A stretch of 32,811 bases of DNA from Butyricicoccus sp. Marseille-Q5471 (GCF_951230135.1 NZ_CATNVC010000021.1:1-32811); one strand, 5' to 3'. Positions 24,292-32,436 are shown, counted from the first letter of the stretch. Numbers and translations are program-made. Notes: generated by a model not told the origin, from the letters alone.

Positions 24292-24378
24292 GTTCATCAC
24301 CTCCCGTGTATTACACAAGACAATAAATGAATACCTTGCACAAGTCTAGATGGAATACCCAACAAAAACCGGCAGACT

Positions 24379-24969
24379 TTAGTCCCCAAATATGATCCAA
24401 CGTTCACCGTCAAAGTCTTCGAACTTCTCCGTTGTGACATTCTGCTCAAAGTAGACAGCCAGAAGTCGCTTGATGTCCTCCTTGCCGGAACGCTTGGCAA
24501 TGAAGCCCTGCTCCCGCAGGGTTTTCTCGATACGGCTTAAGTAGGGGAACACCTCACTGTCCTTTTCATTTTTTAGCCGGATAATGACGAGGAATTCCCT
24601 GGCCGTAGCCATCTGCACCTGAATACGGTCAAGATGAAGAATATCCTGCTCCAACAGCTTTCGCACAGCTGTATTGTCTTCTTGTTCCATACGGCTTCGC
24701 AAAAACCGCTTATTATCCTCGTAGCTTTCACGGCTGTTCAAGCACAGAAATTCAAGCTCCGCCATGCCTTTTAGAACTGTCATAAGTGCATATATCCGCG
24801 CTGAGATACTTTCCTCAGATAGAACAGAGATATTAGTGGGTTTAATCATAAAATACACAAGCCGGTCGCCGCGATAGGTTTCCAGGCTGTAATCTGTCAC
24901 TTCTCTGGTTCCAATGAGTTGACGGGTAACCTTGCGCTGTTTTTCTGTTTTCTTTTCAGTTTTACTCAT
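24379..24969 (-). CDS. VirB4-associated conjugation protein (196 aa)
   Basis: The ATG at 24969 overlaps the prgI stop as ATGA, indicating coupled translation. The protein starts very basic (MSKTEKKTEKQRKV) and continues as a soluble alpha/beta protein with LVYFMIKPTNISVLSEESI and TAREFLVIIRLKNEKDSEVF. A protein of this kind regularly lies between PrgI and VirB4 in Tn1549-like elements and resembles the N-terminal region of some VirB4 proteins. It may help VirB4 dock at the membrane. Here virB4 is separated from it by the ars operon. Confidence 0.75.
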   Translation of the reverse strand: MSKTEKKTEKQRKVTRQLIGTREVTDYSLETYRGDRLVYFMIKPTNISVLSEESISARIYALMTVLKGMAELEFLCLNSRESYEDNKRFLRSRMEQEDNTAVRKLLEQDILHLDRIQVQMATAREFLVIIRLKNEKDSEVFPYLSRIEKTLREQGFIAKRSGKEDIKRLLAVYFEQNVTTEKFEDFDGERWIIFGD

Positions 24970-25232
24970 CTCGGCTGATACCCCCATTCGTATACCTGTT
25001 GCTTGGTCAAAAAGAATGCGCAGGCATATTGGATAAAGTCAAGGATACTGGTATCGTCAAACCGTATGGTCAAAAAAGCGTAGAGGGCTGTGATGACAAT
25101 GGGCAGCAGAAATCCCAGCTGCACCAGCGCAAACACAGAGATTAAAAGCCCCACGCCAATGATGCCGATATCCCGGAGCTGCCAAAGCCACAGTGTAGCT
25201 TTCGATTTTAGGTTGTCGGGGTAGATGTACAT
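24966..25232 (-). CDS. PrgI-family conjugation membrane protein (88 aa)
   Basis: The start MYIYPDNLKSKATLWLWQLRD follows AGGAGG. Two adjacent membrane segments span about residues 23-57 (IGIIGVGLLISVFALV, then FLLPIVITALYAFLTIRF). This is the VirB3-like PrgI/TcpE organisation that partners VirB4 in Firmicute type IV secretion. It overlaps the 3' end of the methyltransferase gene by 25 bases and the following gene by four. Confidence 0.85.
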   Translation of the reverse strand: MYIYPDNLKSKATLWLWQLRDIGIIGVGLLISVFALVQLGFLLPIVITALYAFLTIRFDDTSILDFIQYACAFFLTKQQVYEWGYQPR

Positions 25233-27559
25233 TCTGATTCCTCCTGTTCCAATTTAAATTTGCGTAAAAAATAAGCGATTCCCCGGAGCACATGCACCAC
25301 ACAGGGAATCGCCACACTATTGCCAAGAGCTTTATATCTTGCGCTGTCTGAAGCGCCGGGGATATCCGTCCAGTAATCGGGATACCCCTGGAGTCTTTCG
25401 CATTCCAGAGGCGTCAGCCTGCGGATCAGCTTACCGATGCGGATGGGATGCACATTGTTGAGGGAATAGCCACCATTCGTTTTGGATTGCAGTGTTCCGC
25501 TTAAGTCGCCGTTTTCCACTCCATTGCGGCAATCCAGTCCGGCCACATCCGCTTCGCATATAAGGTCTGTTGCATCCTTATACTGTCTGGCACTTTGCGT
25601 GCTGACTACTTCATTTGGCGCATACTCATCGCTCCGCTGCTGTGAAAAAACGCAATGACGGTCTGTGGATGTCACGGTGTAGCTGATGTCCGGCTGAACG
25701 CCAAGTCCATTGCCCCCATTGTGATCCTGTCGATCAATGATATTTCCGGCAATACAGTAAGTTGAATCATGTACCAAAGCTTCACCGGACTCTCCGGCAA
25801 GAACAGCTGGCTGGGAAATCAGGGGAACATTGTTGCCACCGGTTCCATAACGGGCAGACATTGTCGGAGCTACTGGGTGAGGTCCGGTATAGCGCGAATC
25901 AATGCCATGGTTCTCAAACAGCTCCGGCTGGGAGTCCAGGATTAATGGTTGGTGCCCATGTTCCTGTGCTCGAAGCGTACCGGTCTGGTTTTCAGAGCAG
26001 TACATCTGCCCGCCGCCCTGGTCGTTCAGGCAAAGGATGGAGGGCACCATATTGGTTCCGCTCTCCGCTGCCTTCAGCGTCGGTGAAATTTCTTCACTGT
26101 AACCAATCCCTCCCGCAGCAGGACCGGCTCCCGCACAGAAGCCAGCTGTCAGAACACAGGGATAGCCCTGCCCGGCCTGCCCACCGCCCGATGTGAGGGA
26201 TGTGTGCTGTTCCGGGGTCAGAAAGCATTCGCCATTTCCCTTGGTAACTACACCTGCCGAAAACATCAGCCCGCCCGGATTTCTTCCACCGCCGCCATCC
26301 GCACCGGCCAGTGTTGGTGCAATGCTGTCCTCTGTAAAGATCCGTTCCTGCTGGGTATCCCATGGGGTCAGGCAATTTGGCTGCTGAACGCCGGATTCTT
26401 CCCAAAACTGCGCCACAAAGGTCTGCTGTTTCATGCCGGGTTGAGCTTGAATTGCCCCGGATACATCATTTAGATTTCGTACCTCATCCCGCTGGTTACA
26501 GGCAAAGGCGATGGTTTCGCTTTCTGGTGCAGAATGAAATACAGCATGGGAGTGCGATGCCTGGAGAGTAAAAGCGGGATCATCATCGGCTCCTATCCCA
26601 AGACCTGTTCCTTCTCCCATACGCTCATGCCTAGTGGCTATCTGTGTATTAATTGGAATCGTTACAGGTTCACTTTTTTCTTCTGTTATATACCCATGTC
26701 CTCCACCTTCGCCGCCATACAGTGACGGCCACACACCATTGCCTTCATAAATGCGGCGGCTTTGCACATCCCATGGTGTCAGGCATTCTCCGGATCTTCC
26801 TCCAACGGCTCCGGAGCTTCTGCCTGGATCTCCAGCGCTCGTTTCAGAACAGGCGGCAGTTCCTTGCCGCGTTTCCTCGCCCTGCGCAGAATCCCCAAAC
26901 AGGCGGTCTTGCTCAAATAATATTTGTGATGCGGTGTGGCCTCCAAAATCTGCGACAAGGTATATACGTTTTCTTCTCTGAGGGGTGCGGGGCCAGTATT
27001 GAGCATCGTATACTCGCCAAGCAACGGAGAATTGATCTCCCAGTATGGCCCCAGCAGATTTCCATACCCCTCCCGGAGGTCGAGGTATAGATACGGTACT
27101 GTCCGCAATTCTGCAGGTTTCTTCAAGTACCGCCCGGAAATCCTCTGATTCGGAGGAGCTAAAGGCTCCGGGGACATTTTCCCAGCACATATACCGAGGT
27201 CGAACAGCGTTAGCTGGCCTTCCGTTTGCTTTATCATAGGCTCTCATCTCCTTGATTACACGGACCTGCTCCATGAACAGACCGGAGCGCTCTCCCTGTA
27301 AGCCGGCACGCTTCCCCGCAACGCTCAGATCCTGACAGGGTGAGCCCCCGCAGACCACATCCACAGGCGTAAGCTGCGCACCGTCAAGTTTTGCAATGTC
27401 GCCTACATGGCACATTTCAGGGAAGCGCAGCTGGGTCACCTCAATAGGGAACGGTTCAATTTCACTGGCCCAGACAGGCGTAAAACCCTGTCCGACGCCT
27501 GCCAGCGGAAAACCGCCGATCCCGTCAAACAGGCTGCCGAGGGTCAGCGGTTCGGTCAA
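25208..27559 (-). CDS. DNA cytosine-5 methyltransferase with repeat-rich insert (783 aa)
   Basis: The probable start is the TTG at 27559, which overlaps the preceding stop as TTGA; the conserved N-terminus LTLGSLFDGIGGFPLAG follows at once. Motif IV GGSPCQDLS holds the catalytic Cys75; ENVPG, QRRKRIYLVAD and the C-terminal ARYKALGNSVAIPC are the other C5-methylase motifs. Between about residues 235 and 690 lies a large glycine-rich region with repeated short units: CLTPWDVQSRRIY and CLTPWDTQQERIF, and several of the form PTLKAAESG, GTLRAQEHG, PTMSARYG and GTLQSKTNG. Such inserts are known in ICE- and phage-borne C5 methylases and probably form the DNA-recognition region. It likely protects transferred DNA from restriction. 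Confidence 0.92.
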   Translation of the reverse strand: MTEPLTLGSLFDGIGGFPLAGVGQGFTPVWASEIEPFPIEVTQLRFPEMCHVGDIAKLDGAQLTPVDVVCGGSPCQDLSVAGKRAGLQGERSGLFMEQVRVIKEMRAYDKANGRPANAVRPRYMCWENVPGAFSSSESEDFRAVLEETCRIADSTVSIPRPPGGVWKSAGAILGDQFSVAWRVYDAQYWPRTPQRRKRIYLVADFGGHTASQILFEQDRLFGDSAQGEETRQGTAACSETSAGDPGRSSGAVGGRSGECLTPWDVQSRRIYEGNGVWPSLYGGEGGGHGYITEEKSEPVTIPINTQIATRHERMGEGTGLGIGADDDPAFTLQASHSHAVFHSAPESETIAFACNQRDEVRNLNDVSGAIQAQPGMKQQTFVAQFWEESGVQQPNCLTPWDTQQERIFTEDSIAPTLAGADGGGGRNPGGLMFSAGVVTKGNGECFLTPEQHTSLTSGGGQAGQGYPCVLTAGFCAGAGPAAGGIGYSEEISPTLKAAESGTNMVPSILCLNDQGGGQMYCSENQTGTLRAQEHGHQPLILDSQPELFENHGIDSRYTGPHPVAPTMSARYGTGGNNVPLISQPAVLAGESGEALVHDSTYCIAGNIIDRQDHNGGNGLGVQPDISYTVTSTDRHCVFSQQRSDEYAPNEVVSTQSARQYKDATDLICEADVAGLDCRNGVENGDLSGTLQSKTNGGYSLNNVHPIRIGKLIRRLTPLECERLQGYPDYWTDIPGASDSARYKALGNSVAIPCVVHVLRGIAYFLRKFKLEQEESECTSTPTT

Positions 27560-28116
27560 TACTGCAGTTTCATGCCAGAGAAAGGCGCTTCCTCCAGCGT
27601 GATGTCCATTCCTTTTGCAAAGTAGGCTACATTGGGTGTGCGGGTATTTTCTATCAGCCGCCTGGCTTCAGAGGCTGCTTCCTCATAGGTATCAAAAGTC
27701 AGAGGTTCTCCGTCCTGTTTTACCCAGGCTTCCGCAGCCCCGCACACCGAGGCGGCACTCCTGCGCGCCCATATTCCGTATTTCTCCATGGTATGTCCTC
27801 CTTGTATATGTTCTGCGGATATCCGTCTGACCGGAATCCTCAACCGCTCAGCTTCCGCAATCTCACAGCCCATTCCAGTGCTGATCCGGGAACCGCACAC
27901 CCATAATTCCTCGCAGGCCGCCAGTACCCGAAGCCCCATTTGAATACCGGCTTCCCGTTCTGCAGGTACAGCATCATTTAACAGTTGGGGGTATAACAGA
28001 TGCACAGCCACCGGCGCACTGCACTGCGATATAGCATAGCGGCAGGCATCCTGCGCAAACCTTACATTTCTTTCAATTTCCCCTGCATAGGGGGAACAGA
28101 TATATACCAGCTTCAT
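27556..28116 (-). CDS. DUF4406 (nucleoside deoxyribosyltransferase-like) protein fused to a small C-terminal domain (186 aa)
   Basis: The ATG at 28116 overlaps the trbL stop as ATGA. Residues 1-105 have the DUF4406 pattern: MKLVYICSPYAGEIERNV, then HLLYPQLLNDAVPAEREAG and ELWVCGSRISTGMGCEIAEA, an alpha/beta fold related to nucleoside 2-deoxyribosyltransferases. Residues 110-186 (MEKYGIWARRSAASVCGA...) look like a separate small protein. Its methionine at 27789 is preceded in frame by AAGGAGG at ideal spacing, so a 77-aa product may also be made. The ending GMKLQY resembles the shared tail of other proteins in this element. The true substrate is unknown. Confidence 0.8.
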   Translation of the reverse strand: MKLVYICSPYAGEIERNVRFAQDACRYAISQCSAPVAVHLLYPQLLNDAVPAEREAGIQMGLRVLAACEELWVCGSRISTGMGCEIAEAERLRIPVRRISAEHIQGGHTMEKYGIWARRSAASVCGAAEAWVKQDGEPLTFDTYEEAASEARRLIENTRTPNVAYFAKGMDITLEEAPFSGMKLQY

Positions 28117-29018
28117 TTTGCTGCCACCGCCTTTACAATTGTTCTTGTAATGTTCATAGCAGTCTGCCCGGCATAGACGGCGCTCATAAAATTGGCACGG
28201 GTAGAAGTATCCAGCCCGAAGGCTCCGGCGATTCGGGGGATTTCTCCCGCCGCCAGCATAAGCCCCAGCCCAAGCAAAGCCTGATCCTTCACGACCATCA
28301 GTCCAGCTATGAGGATAGTGGCTTGTAAAAAGGCGGTCAGACACAGCCCAATAATCTGCTTGCACCAGCTGGTGAAACCGTCCATGTAGCCGCGGGGGAC
28401 GGAAAACATATATAAGCTTCCCACAGCGATTTGAATGAGCAGGATACCGCCGCGTTTGAGATTTGCAAAGAACACCTTAATTACGGCGTAGCCCATCAGA
28501 ATTAGGATAAACAGCATCATAATCGGACTGGTGATCACTCCCAGCCCGCCAAAGACGTTCAAGCTACCCGCGCTTTCTAAATTCCCGGCTGCGGATAGCT
28601 CGTTGATGATATTACCTGCAAGGGTATCCAAGCCACTTCCGTAGCCAGTGATTCCCGCCGTCAGACTACTCTGCAGTGAAACGGACAGTTTGTAAAGTTC
28701 TACAGGAACGGTGGAGAATAACCCTACTGCCATAAATCCCTTGATGGTATTCAGCGCGGCATCACGGATGCTGCCCCGGCCGGACTGGTATTCGATGGCA
28801 CACTCAAAAGCAGACACCACCAGCCCGGTTCCATACAGCGCCCAAGCCAGATAAACAAAAAACAGGACGATGGACTGAACCCAGCTCATTTCGAACAGGT
28901 CTGCTCCCATGCCGCCCATTGCGGAAAAGAAATTTCCTAGAAAGCCGATAATTTGACCGTAAATCCAATCAAGAATCTGACCCAGCACGGTATCAGCTAC
29001 AAAATCCCATATGAACAT
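28113..29018 (-). CDS. TrbL/VirB6-type conjugation membrane protein (301 aa)
   Basis: The start is the ATG at 29018 (MFIWDFVADTVLGQ...), eight bases after GGAGG; an ATG six bases earlier is too close. About six hydrophobic segments are visible, including IVLFFVYLAWALYGTGLVV, MMLFILILMGYAVIKVFF and ATILIAGLMVV, with a conserved loop VPRGYMDGFTSWCKQIIGL. This matches the polytopic VirB6/TrbL-like core of Firmicute type IV systems. It is the first gene of the minus-strand run that continues through prgI. The Maff2-type small protein usually found just upstream in such elements is not present here. Confidence 0.88.
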   Translation of the reverse strand: MFIWDFVADTVLGQILDWIYGQIIGFLGNFFSAMGGMGADLFEMSWVQSIVLFFVYLAWALYGTGLVVSAFECAIEYQSGRGSIRDAALNTIKGFMAVGLFSTVPVELYKLSVSLQSSLTAGITGYGSGLDTLAGNIINELSAAGNLESAGSLNVFGGLGVITSPIMMLFILILMGYAVIKVFFANLKRGGILLIQIAVGSLYMFSVPRGYMDGFTSWCKQIIGLCLTAFLQATILIAGLMVVKDQALLGLGLMLAAGEIPRIAGAFGLDTSTRANFMSAVYAGQTAMNITRTIVKAVAAK

Positions 29019-29120
29019 GGGCATCACCTCCAATAAAAAAAAGCTCTCGCATAAAATACGAAAACCTTTTTTACTGATTTTTATTTAGTTCCTTGAGGAA
29101 AACATATCTTTCCTCCAATC

Positions 29121-29160
29121 AAAAGAACAGGACAACTACCTTTTATAGTGGCTGTCCTGC
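29121..29160 (-). terminator. Probable terminator of the DUF4259 gene
   Basis: CAGGACA (29128-29134) pairs with TGTCCTG (29153-29159), with an inner ACTA/TAGT pair and a small bulge, and TTCTTTTG follows on the minus strand. It lies about 75 bases beyond the stop of the DUF4259 gene and about 100 bases before trbL. The rest of the 29034-29232 gap holds no gene that I can see. Confidence 0.4.
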
Positions 29161-29232
29161 CCTTATATCAGTTATAAAAATTTGAGCCTGTTTCGTCTGG
29201 CATTGCCTACAGCGAATGCCATCCACCGTTCA

Positions 29233-29778
29233 TCAGCTTATCTCGCCCATAACCGGACCGCTCGTCTGCTCCTTAGACGGGATCAGTTCAACCTCCTGAG
29301 ACGTAAGAATTGAATCCATACGGTTGATCAGCATGGACATATGCTCCTGCCAGCCGTTCCAGTCTTCTTCCTCAAACCAGCCACCCCATTTTCTATCGGA
29401 ATTGGCAGCCAGCTCCGCTTCCTCCTTGATACATTCGAGTGCGTCAGCAAGATAATTCCGGAGCCATTGAACGGACTCCCCGGTAGCGGCAAAGGATTTG
29501 ACCTTGTTGAATTTGTTTTGGTTTGCCGCCCATTCCCCGTCATAGTCCATATCGCCGATATCCTCATCCTGGAATTTTACAATCATTTCAGCCAATGCCA
29601 TCGGTCCGGTGTGAGATGCTAAATCCGTGACTTCGGGTACACACCATTCCTTCTGTCTCATCTCTTCGATGATTTTTTCAAGCTCCAGTACTCCATTCTC
29701 CGGCAGTTTACTTCTGATGAAATCCACTGTATCCAATCCGGTGTCAGACTCGAAGGCCGTTATTCCCCAGCATCCCAT
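29233..29778 (-). CDS. DUF4259-like protein (181 aa)
   Basis: The ATG at 29778 follows AAAAGGAGG. The N-terminus MGCWGITAFESDTGLDTVDFI matches the DUF4259 signature (Gly-x-Trp-Gly, then a Phe-E-N/S-D). The protein is acidic and soluble, with tryptophan-rich patches (KWGGWFEEEDWNGWQEHM near 135). The family is widespread, often near toxin or immunity genes, but no biochemical function is established. It is monocistronic here, with its own likely terminator. It may be cargo or an older part of the ICE. Confidence 0.8.
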   Translation of the reverse strand: MGCWGITAFESDTGLDTVDFIRSKLPENGVLELEKIIEEMRQKEWCVPEVTDLASHTGPMALAEMIVKFQDEDIGDMDYDGEWAANQNKFNKVKSFAATGESVQWLRNYLADALECIKEEAELAANSDRKWGGWFEEEDWNGWQEHMSMLINRMDSILTSQEVELIPSKEQTSGPVMGEIS

Positions 29779-29913
29779 AATTTAATTTCCTCCTTTTTAT
29801 TTTATTTCCATAGGCTTACATACCAAGAATCTGCCAGTCAATACTTGCATAAAGACGGTGAACGGATTTTAATTTTCATAGAACCGACTTTCCTCCCTAT
29901 TGTCTATATTTGA

Positions 29914-29941
29914 TTGATTGAAACTTCCATTTTGCTATGGT
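29914..29941 (+). promoter_or_regulatory. Possible promoter of the AraC-VOC operon
   Basis: TTGATT (29914-29919), 16 bases, then TATGGT (29936-29941) resembles a sigma-A promoter in an AT-rich gap ahead of the AraC-type gene. Neither box is a full consensus match, so this is tentative. Confidence 0.35.
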
Positions 29942-30090
29942 AAACTTATTTTATATATTTACCGAGTAAAACTTTTTTGAAATGGCAGTGAGGAAAACAT
30001 TGCCCCAAAGGGGTGTATTTATATTTGCTTGATTTAGATTCGGCGGATAAACATAATGAAAACTTTACTTTGAAAATAAGGGGGAACGAT

Positions 30091-30912
30091 TTGATTATTA
30101 AAAACGACAAGCAATTTAATATGTTCCCCTCCCATGTGGGGCTGAGAAAATATATTCAATACTACAACATAGTATTTCCGTCGAATGATACGTTTACAGC
30201 ACACTATACGCTTATGCCTAACGCTTGCGGAACATTGTCGCTTGCCTTTGATGGAACCGCTGTAATTGCTGAACTATGGGGAGCCTCCCTAACCCCTGTT
30301 TTGTTAGGAATGGAACCAAATAGTTATCATGTCCTGATGCTTATCCAGCTTTCACCCTATGGTTTGTATCAAATCACACGCCAAAGCCAAGCGGAGTTTG
30401 CAGACAAACGCCTTTCTCTTGAGGACATTGACAACGAGCTATTTCATTTGCTGTATCAAGCCTTTGTAATGTCTAAAACCGCAACAGATTTGGCAAATAT
30501 TTGTGAGAAGGTTTTATACAGGCGTATGGAAAAGCACATTATTTCCGACGCTTTGTTATTAGCTACTACAGTGATTTCTGATAGTTATGGACAAGTACAA
30601 GTGAAAGAGGTCGCGCGACAATCCGGTTATAGCGAGCGACAGTTAAACCGCTTGTTTCTTACACAAATCGGAATGAATATTAAAAGCTATGCGCGTATAA
30701 CCCGCTTTAACTACGTGTTAAAACATATTCAAACATCGCCTTGCTTCTTTGCGGCATTGTCGCAACAAGCCGGATACTTCGACCAAGCCCATTTTGATAA
30801 AGATTTCAAGGCTATCAGTGGTGTTACCCCTCAAAAGTATCTGAAAACAATGTCGGATTTTTACTATGACGGAACAGAGATATACGATACAATTTTCTCA
30901 AAGGAGGAATGA
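30091..30912 (+). CDS. AraC-family transcriptional regulator (273 aa)
   Basis: The start is uncertain. TTG 30091 has AAGGGGG upstream; GTG 30013 and ATG 30121 are in the same frame. The N-terminal half (about 1-165) looks like an AraC-type sensor domain (FPSHVGLRKYIQYYNIVF, then MLIQLSPYGLYQIT). The C-terminal half has two helix-turn-helix motifs: VKEVARQSGYSERQLNRLFLTQ and FFAALSQQAGYFDQAHFDKDFKAISGVTPQKY. The stop overlaps the ribosome binding site of the VOC gene, so the pair is co-expressed. The inducer is unknown. GC content is lower than that of the ICE genes. Confidence 0.85.
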   Translation: MIIKNDKQFNMFPSHVGLRKYIQYYNIVFPSNDTFTAHYTLMPNACGTLSLAFDGTAVIAELWGASLTPVLLGMEPNSYHVLMLIQLSPYGLYQITRQSQAEFADKRLSLEDIDNELFHLLYQAFVMSKTATDLANICEKVLYRRMEKHIISDALLLATTVISDSYGQVQVKEVARQSGYSERQLNRLFLTQIGMNIKSYARITRFNYVLKHIQTSPCFFAALSQQAGYFDQAHFDKDFKAISGVTPQKYLKTMSDFYYDGTEIYDTIFSKEE

Positions 30913-30915
30913 AAA

Positions 30916-31386
30916 ATGAAATATCAAGGTTGTCTTTTAGCGGTTAAGGATATCCTCGCTTCTAAGCATTTTTATGAAAATGTGCTTCATCAAAACGCTG
31001 TAATGGATATTGGCGTACATGTAACCTTTGAGGGATTTTCTCTGCAACAAGGTTATGCTGAACTCGTTGGATTAGCAGTCGATAGTGTGAAAGAACAATC
31101 ACACAACTTTCAAGTTTATTTTGAAGTAGAAGATTTAGACAAAGTGTATGCCGAAATGAAAAGCATATCCAACTTGCAATGGGTGCATGAAATAAAGGAA
31201 TACCCGTGGGGGCAGCGCGACGTTCGGGTATATGACCCCGATAAGCATATCGTAGAGATTGCAGAGGATATGAATACGGTTATCAAACGCTTTTTTAGTC
31301 AGGGCATGTCGGCTGAGGAAGTGGCCAAGCACACTATGTTTCCCCTTAAAGTCGTGAAGCAATATGCGTTGTGCTTTGGTATGTGA
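30916..31386 (+). CDS. VOC/glyoxalase-fold protein with helical tail (156 aa)
   Basis: The ATG at 30916 has AAAGGAGG just upstream, inside the AraC stop region. Residues 1-115 have the vicinal-oxygen-chelate pattern: GCLLAVKDILASKHFYENVL, then FEVEDLDKVYAEM and RDVRVYDPDKHIVEIAED. Such folds bind metals or small ligands, as in glyoxalase I and bleomycin- or fosfomycin-resistance proteins. The last 40 residues (FFSQGMSAEEVAKHTMFPLKV...) resemble a short helix-turn-helix and are unusual for the family. The regulator pair suggests a substrate-induced enzyme or binder; the substrate cannot be told from sequence. Confidence 0.8.
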   Translation: MKYQGCLLAVKDILASKHFYENVLHQNAVMDIGVHVTFEGFSLQQGYAELVGLAVDSVKEQSHNFQVYFEVEDLDKVYAEMKSISNLQWVHEIKEYPWGQRDVRVYDPDKHIVEIAEDMNTVIKRFFSQGMSAEEVAKHTMFPLKVVKQYALCFGM

Positions 31387-31392
31387 TACACG

Positions 31393-31416
31393 GCGGCTTT
31401 GGTGAAGCAAAGCCGC
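31393..31416 (+). terminator. Hairpin after the VOC gene
   Basis: GCGGCTTTG (31393-31401) and CAAAGCCGC (31408-31416) form a perfect 9-bp stem with a 6-base loop. The following bases (TATATTATT) are AT-rich but not a strict T-run, so it is a plausible but not certain terminator. Confidence 0.45.
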
Positions 31417-31451
31417 TATATTATTCCAAACAAGATCGGAGGAGAGGGAGA

Positions 31452-31658
31452 ATGAGTAAATATGAGCCGCTCTGGAAGGCGATAGGTCAACGCACGGAAA
31501 ACAGCTTCACGCTGACCTATGCCGAGATTGAACAGATTCTGGGCTTTCCCATTGACCATGCCTTTTTAAACTTCAAGAAGGAACTGCCCTCCTACGGCTA
31601 TGAGGTGGGTAAGATCTTCATGAAGGCACAGACGGTGACGTTTAAACGCTGCGTTTGA
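31452..31658 (+). CDS. Small DUF7662-like protein (68 aa)
   Basis: The start is the ATG at 31452 behind GGAGGAGAGG; a longer frame upstream lacks a ribosome binding site. The sequence KYEPLWKAIGQRTENSFTLT, then YAEIEQILGFPIDHAFLNF, has the pattern of DUF7662-type proteins, where a similar L-T-F/Y-AEIE-x-ILG core recurs. The C-terminus is basic. It is often found with unrelated small cargo genes. Function unknown. Confidence 0.65.
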   Translation: MSKYEPLWKAIGQRTENSFTLTYAEIEQILGFPIDHAFLNFKKELPSYGYEVGKIFMKAQTVTFKRCV

Positions 31659-31713
31659 CAAGCGGCTGCATTTCTTCTATCATCGGCTTCACTCATCCAA
31701 GAGGAGGAACACT

Positions 31714-32436
31714 ATGAACTGGGAACCATGGACAGGCTGTTATAAAATAAGTGATGGCTGTACAAATTGCTATTTTTATGGGCCGTATGCAAAACGCTAC
31801 GGTCAAAGCACCATACAAAAAACAGATAAATTTGATTGGCCCACAAGGAAAAATGCAAAGGGCGAATACAATATCAAAGGAAACAAAATTCTTGCAACCT
31901 GCTTTGCGACTGACTTTTTCCTACCCGAAGCGGATGAGTGGCGTAAAGAAGTTTGGGCAATCATCAAGGAAAGAACAGATATTGATTTTTTAATTTTGAC
32001 AAAGCGAATTGACCGCTTCCCCCAATCGCTTCCGTCTGATTGGGGGTCGGGCTATGACAATGTGAATATTGGCTGTACTGTCGAAAATCAAGAATTAGCC
32101 GATTACAGACTCCCACTCTTTTTATCCTATCCGATAAAGCGGCGTTTTATTGCTTGCTCCCCACTTTTAGAAGCGATTGATTTAACACCCTATCTTCATG
32201 GAGTAGACCATGTTACTGTTGGCGGCGAAACAGGACGAGAAGCCCGTATGTGCGATTATGATTGGGTACTTAATATCCGTGAACAATGCGTAAAAGCAGA
32301 TGTAACCTTTTGGTTCAAGAATACAGGCTCACTTTTCAAACGTGACGGTGTAGTGGAAAAAATAAATCCATTTAAGCAAAACAGTGTGGCGAAAGAGCTC
32401 GATATTGATATTTCAGATGGGAAAAGATTGTTCTGA
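31714..32436 (+). CDS. DUF5131/phage Gp37-Gp68-type protein (240 aa)
   Basis: The ATG at 31714 follows AGAGGAGG. The protein begins MNWEPWTGCYKISDGCTNCYF, with the three cysteines typical of this radical-SAM-like family. It continues with FFLPEADEWRKEVWAIIKER, DFLILTKRIDRFP, NVNIGCTVENQELADYR and HVTVGGETGREARMCDYDWV, all family motifs. Members occur in phages and mobile elements, and the reaction is not established. The length is normal and the reading frame intact. It is the last plus-strand cargo gene before the group II intron end. Confidence 0.88.
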   Translation: MNWEPWTGCYKISDGCTNCYFYGPYAKRYGQSTIQKTDKFDWPTRKNAKGEYNIKGNKILATCFATDFFLPEADEWRKEVWAIIKERTDIDFLILTKRIDRFPQSLPSDWGSGYDNVNIGCTVENQELADYRLPLFLSYPIKRRFIACSPLLEAIDLTPYLHGVDHVTVGGETGREARMCDYDWVLNIREQCVKADVTFWFKNTGSLFKRDGVVEKINPFKQNSVAKELDIDISDGKRLF

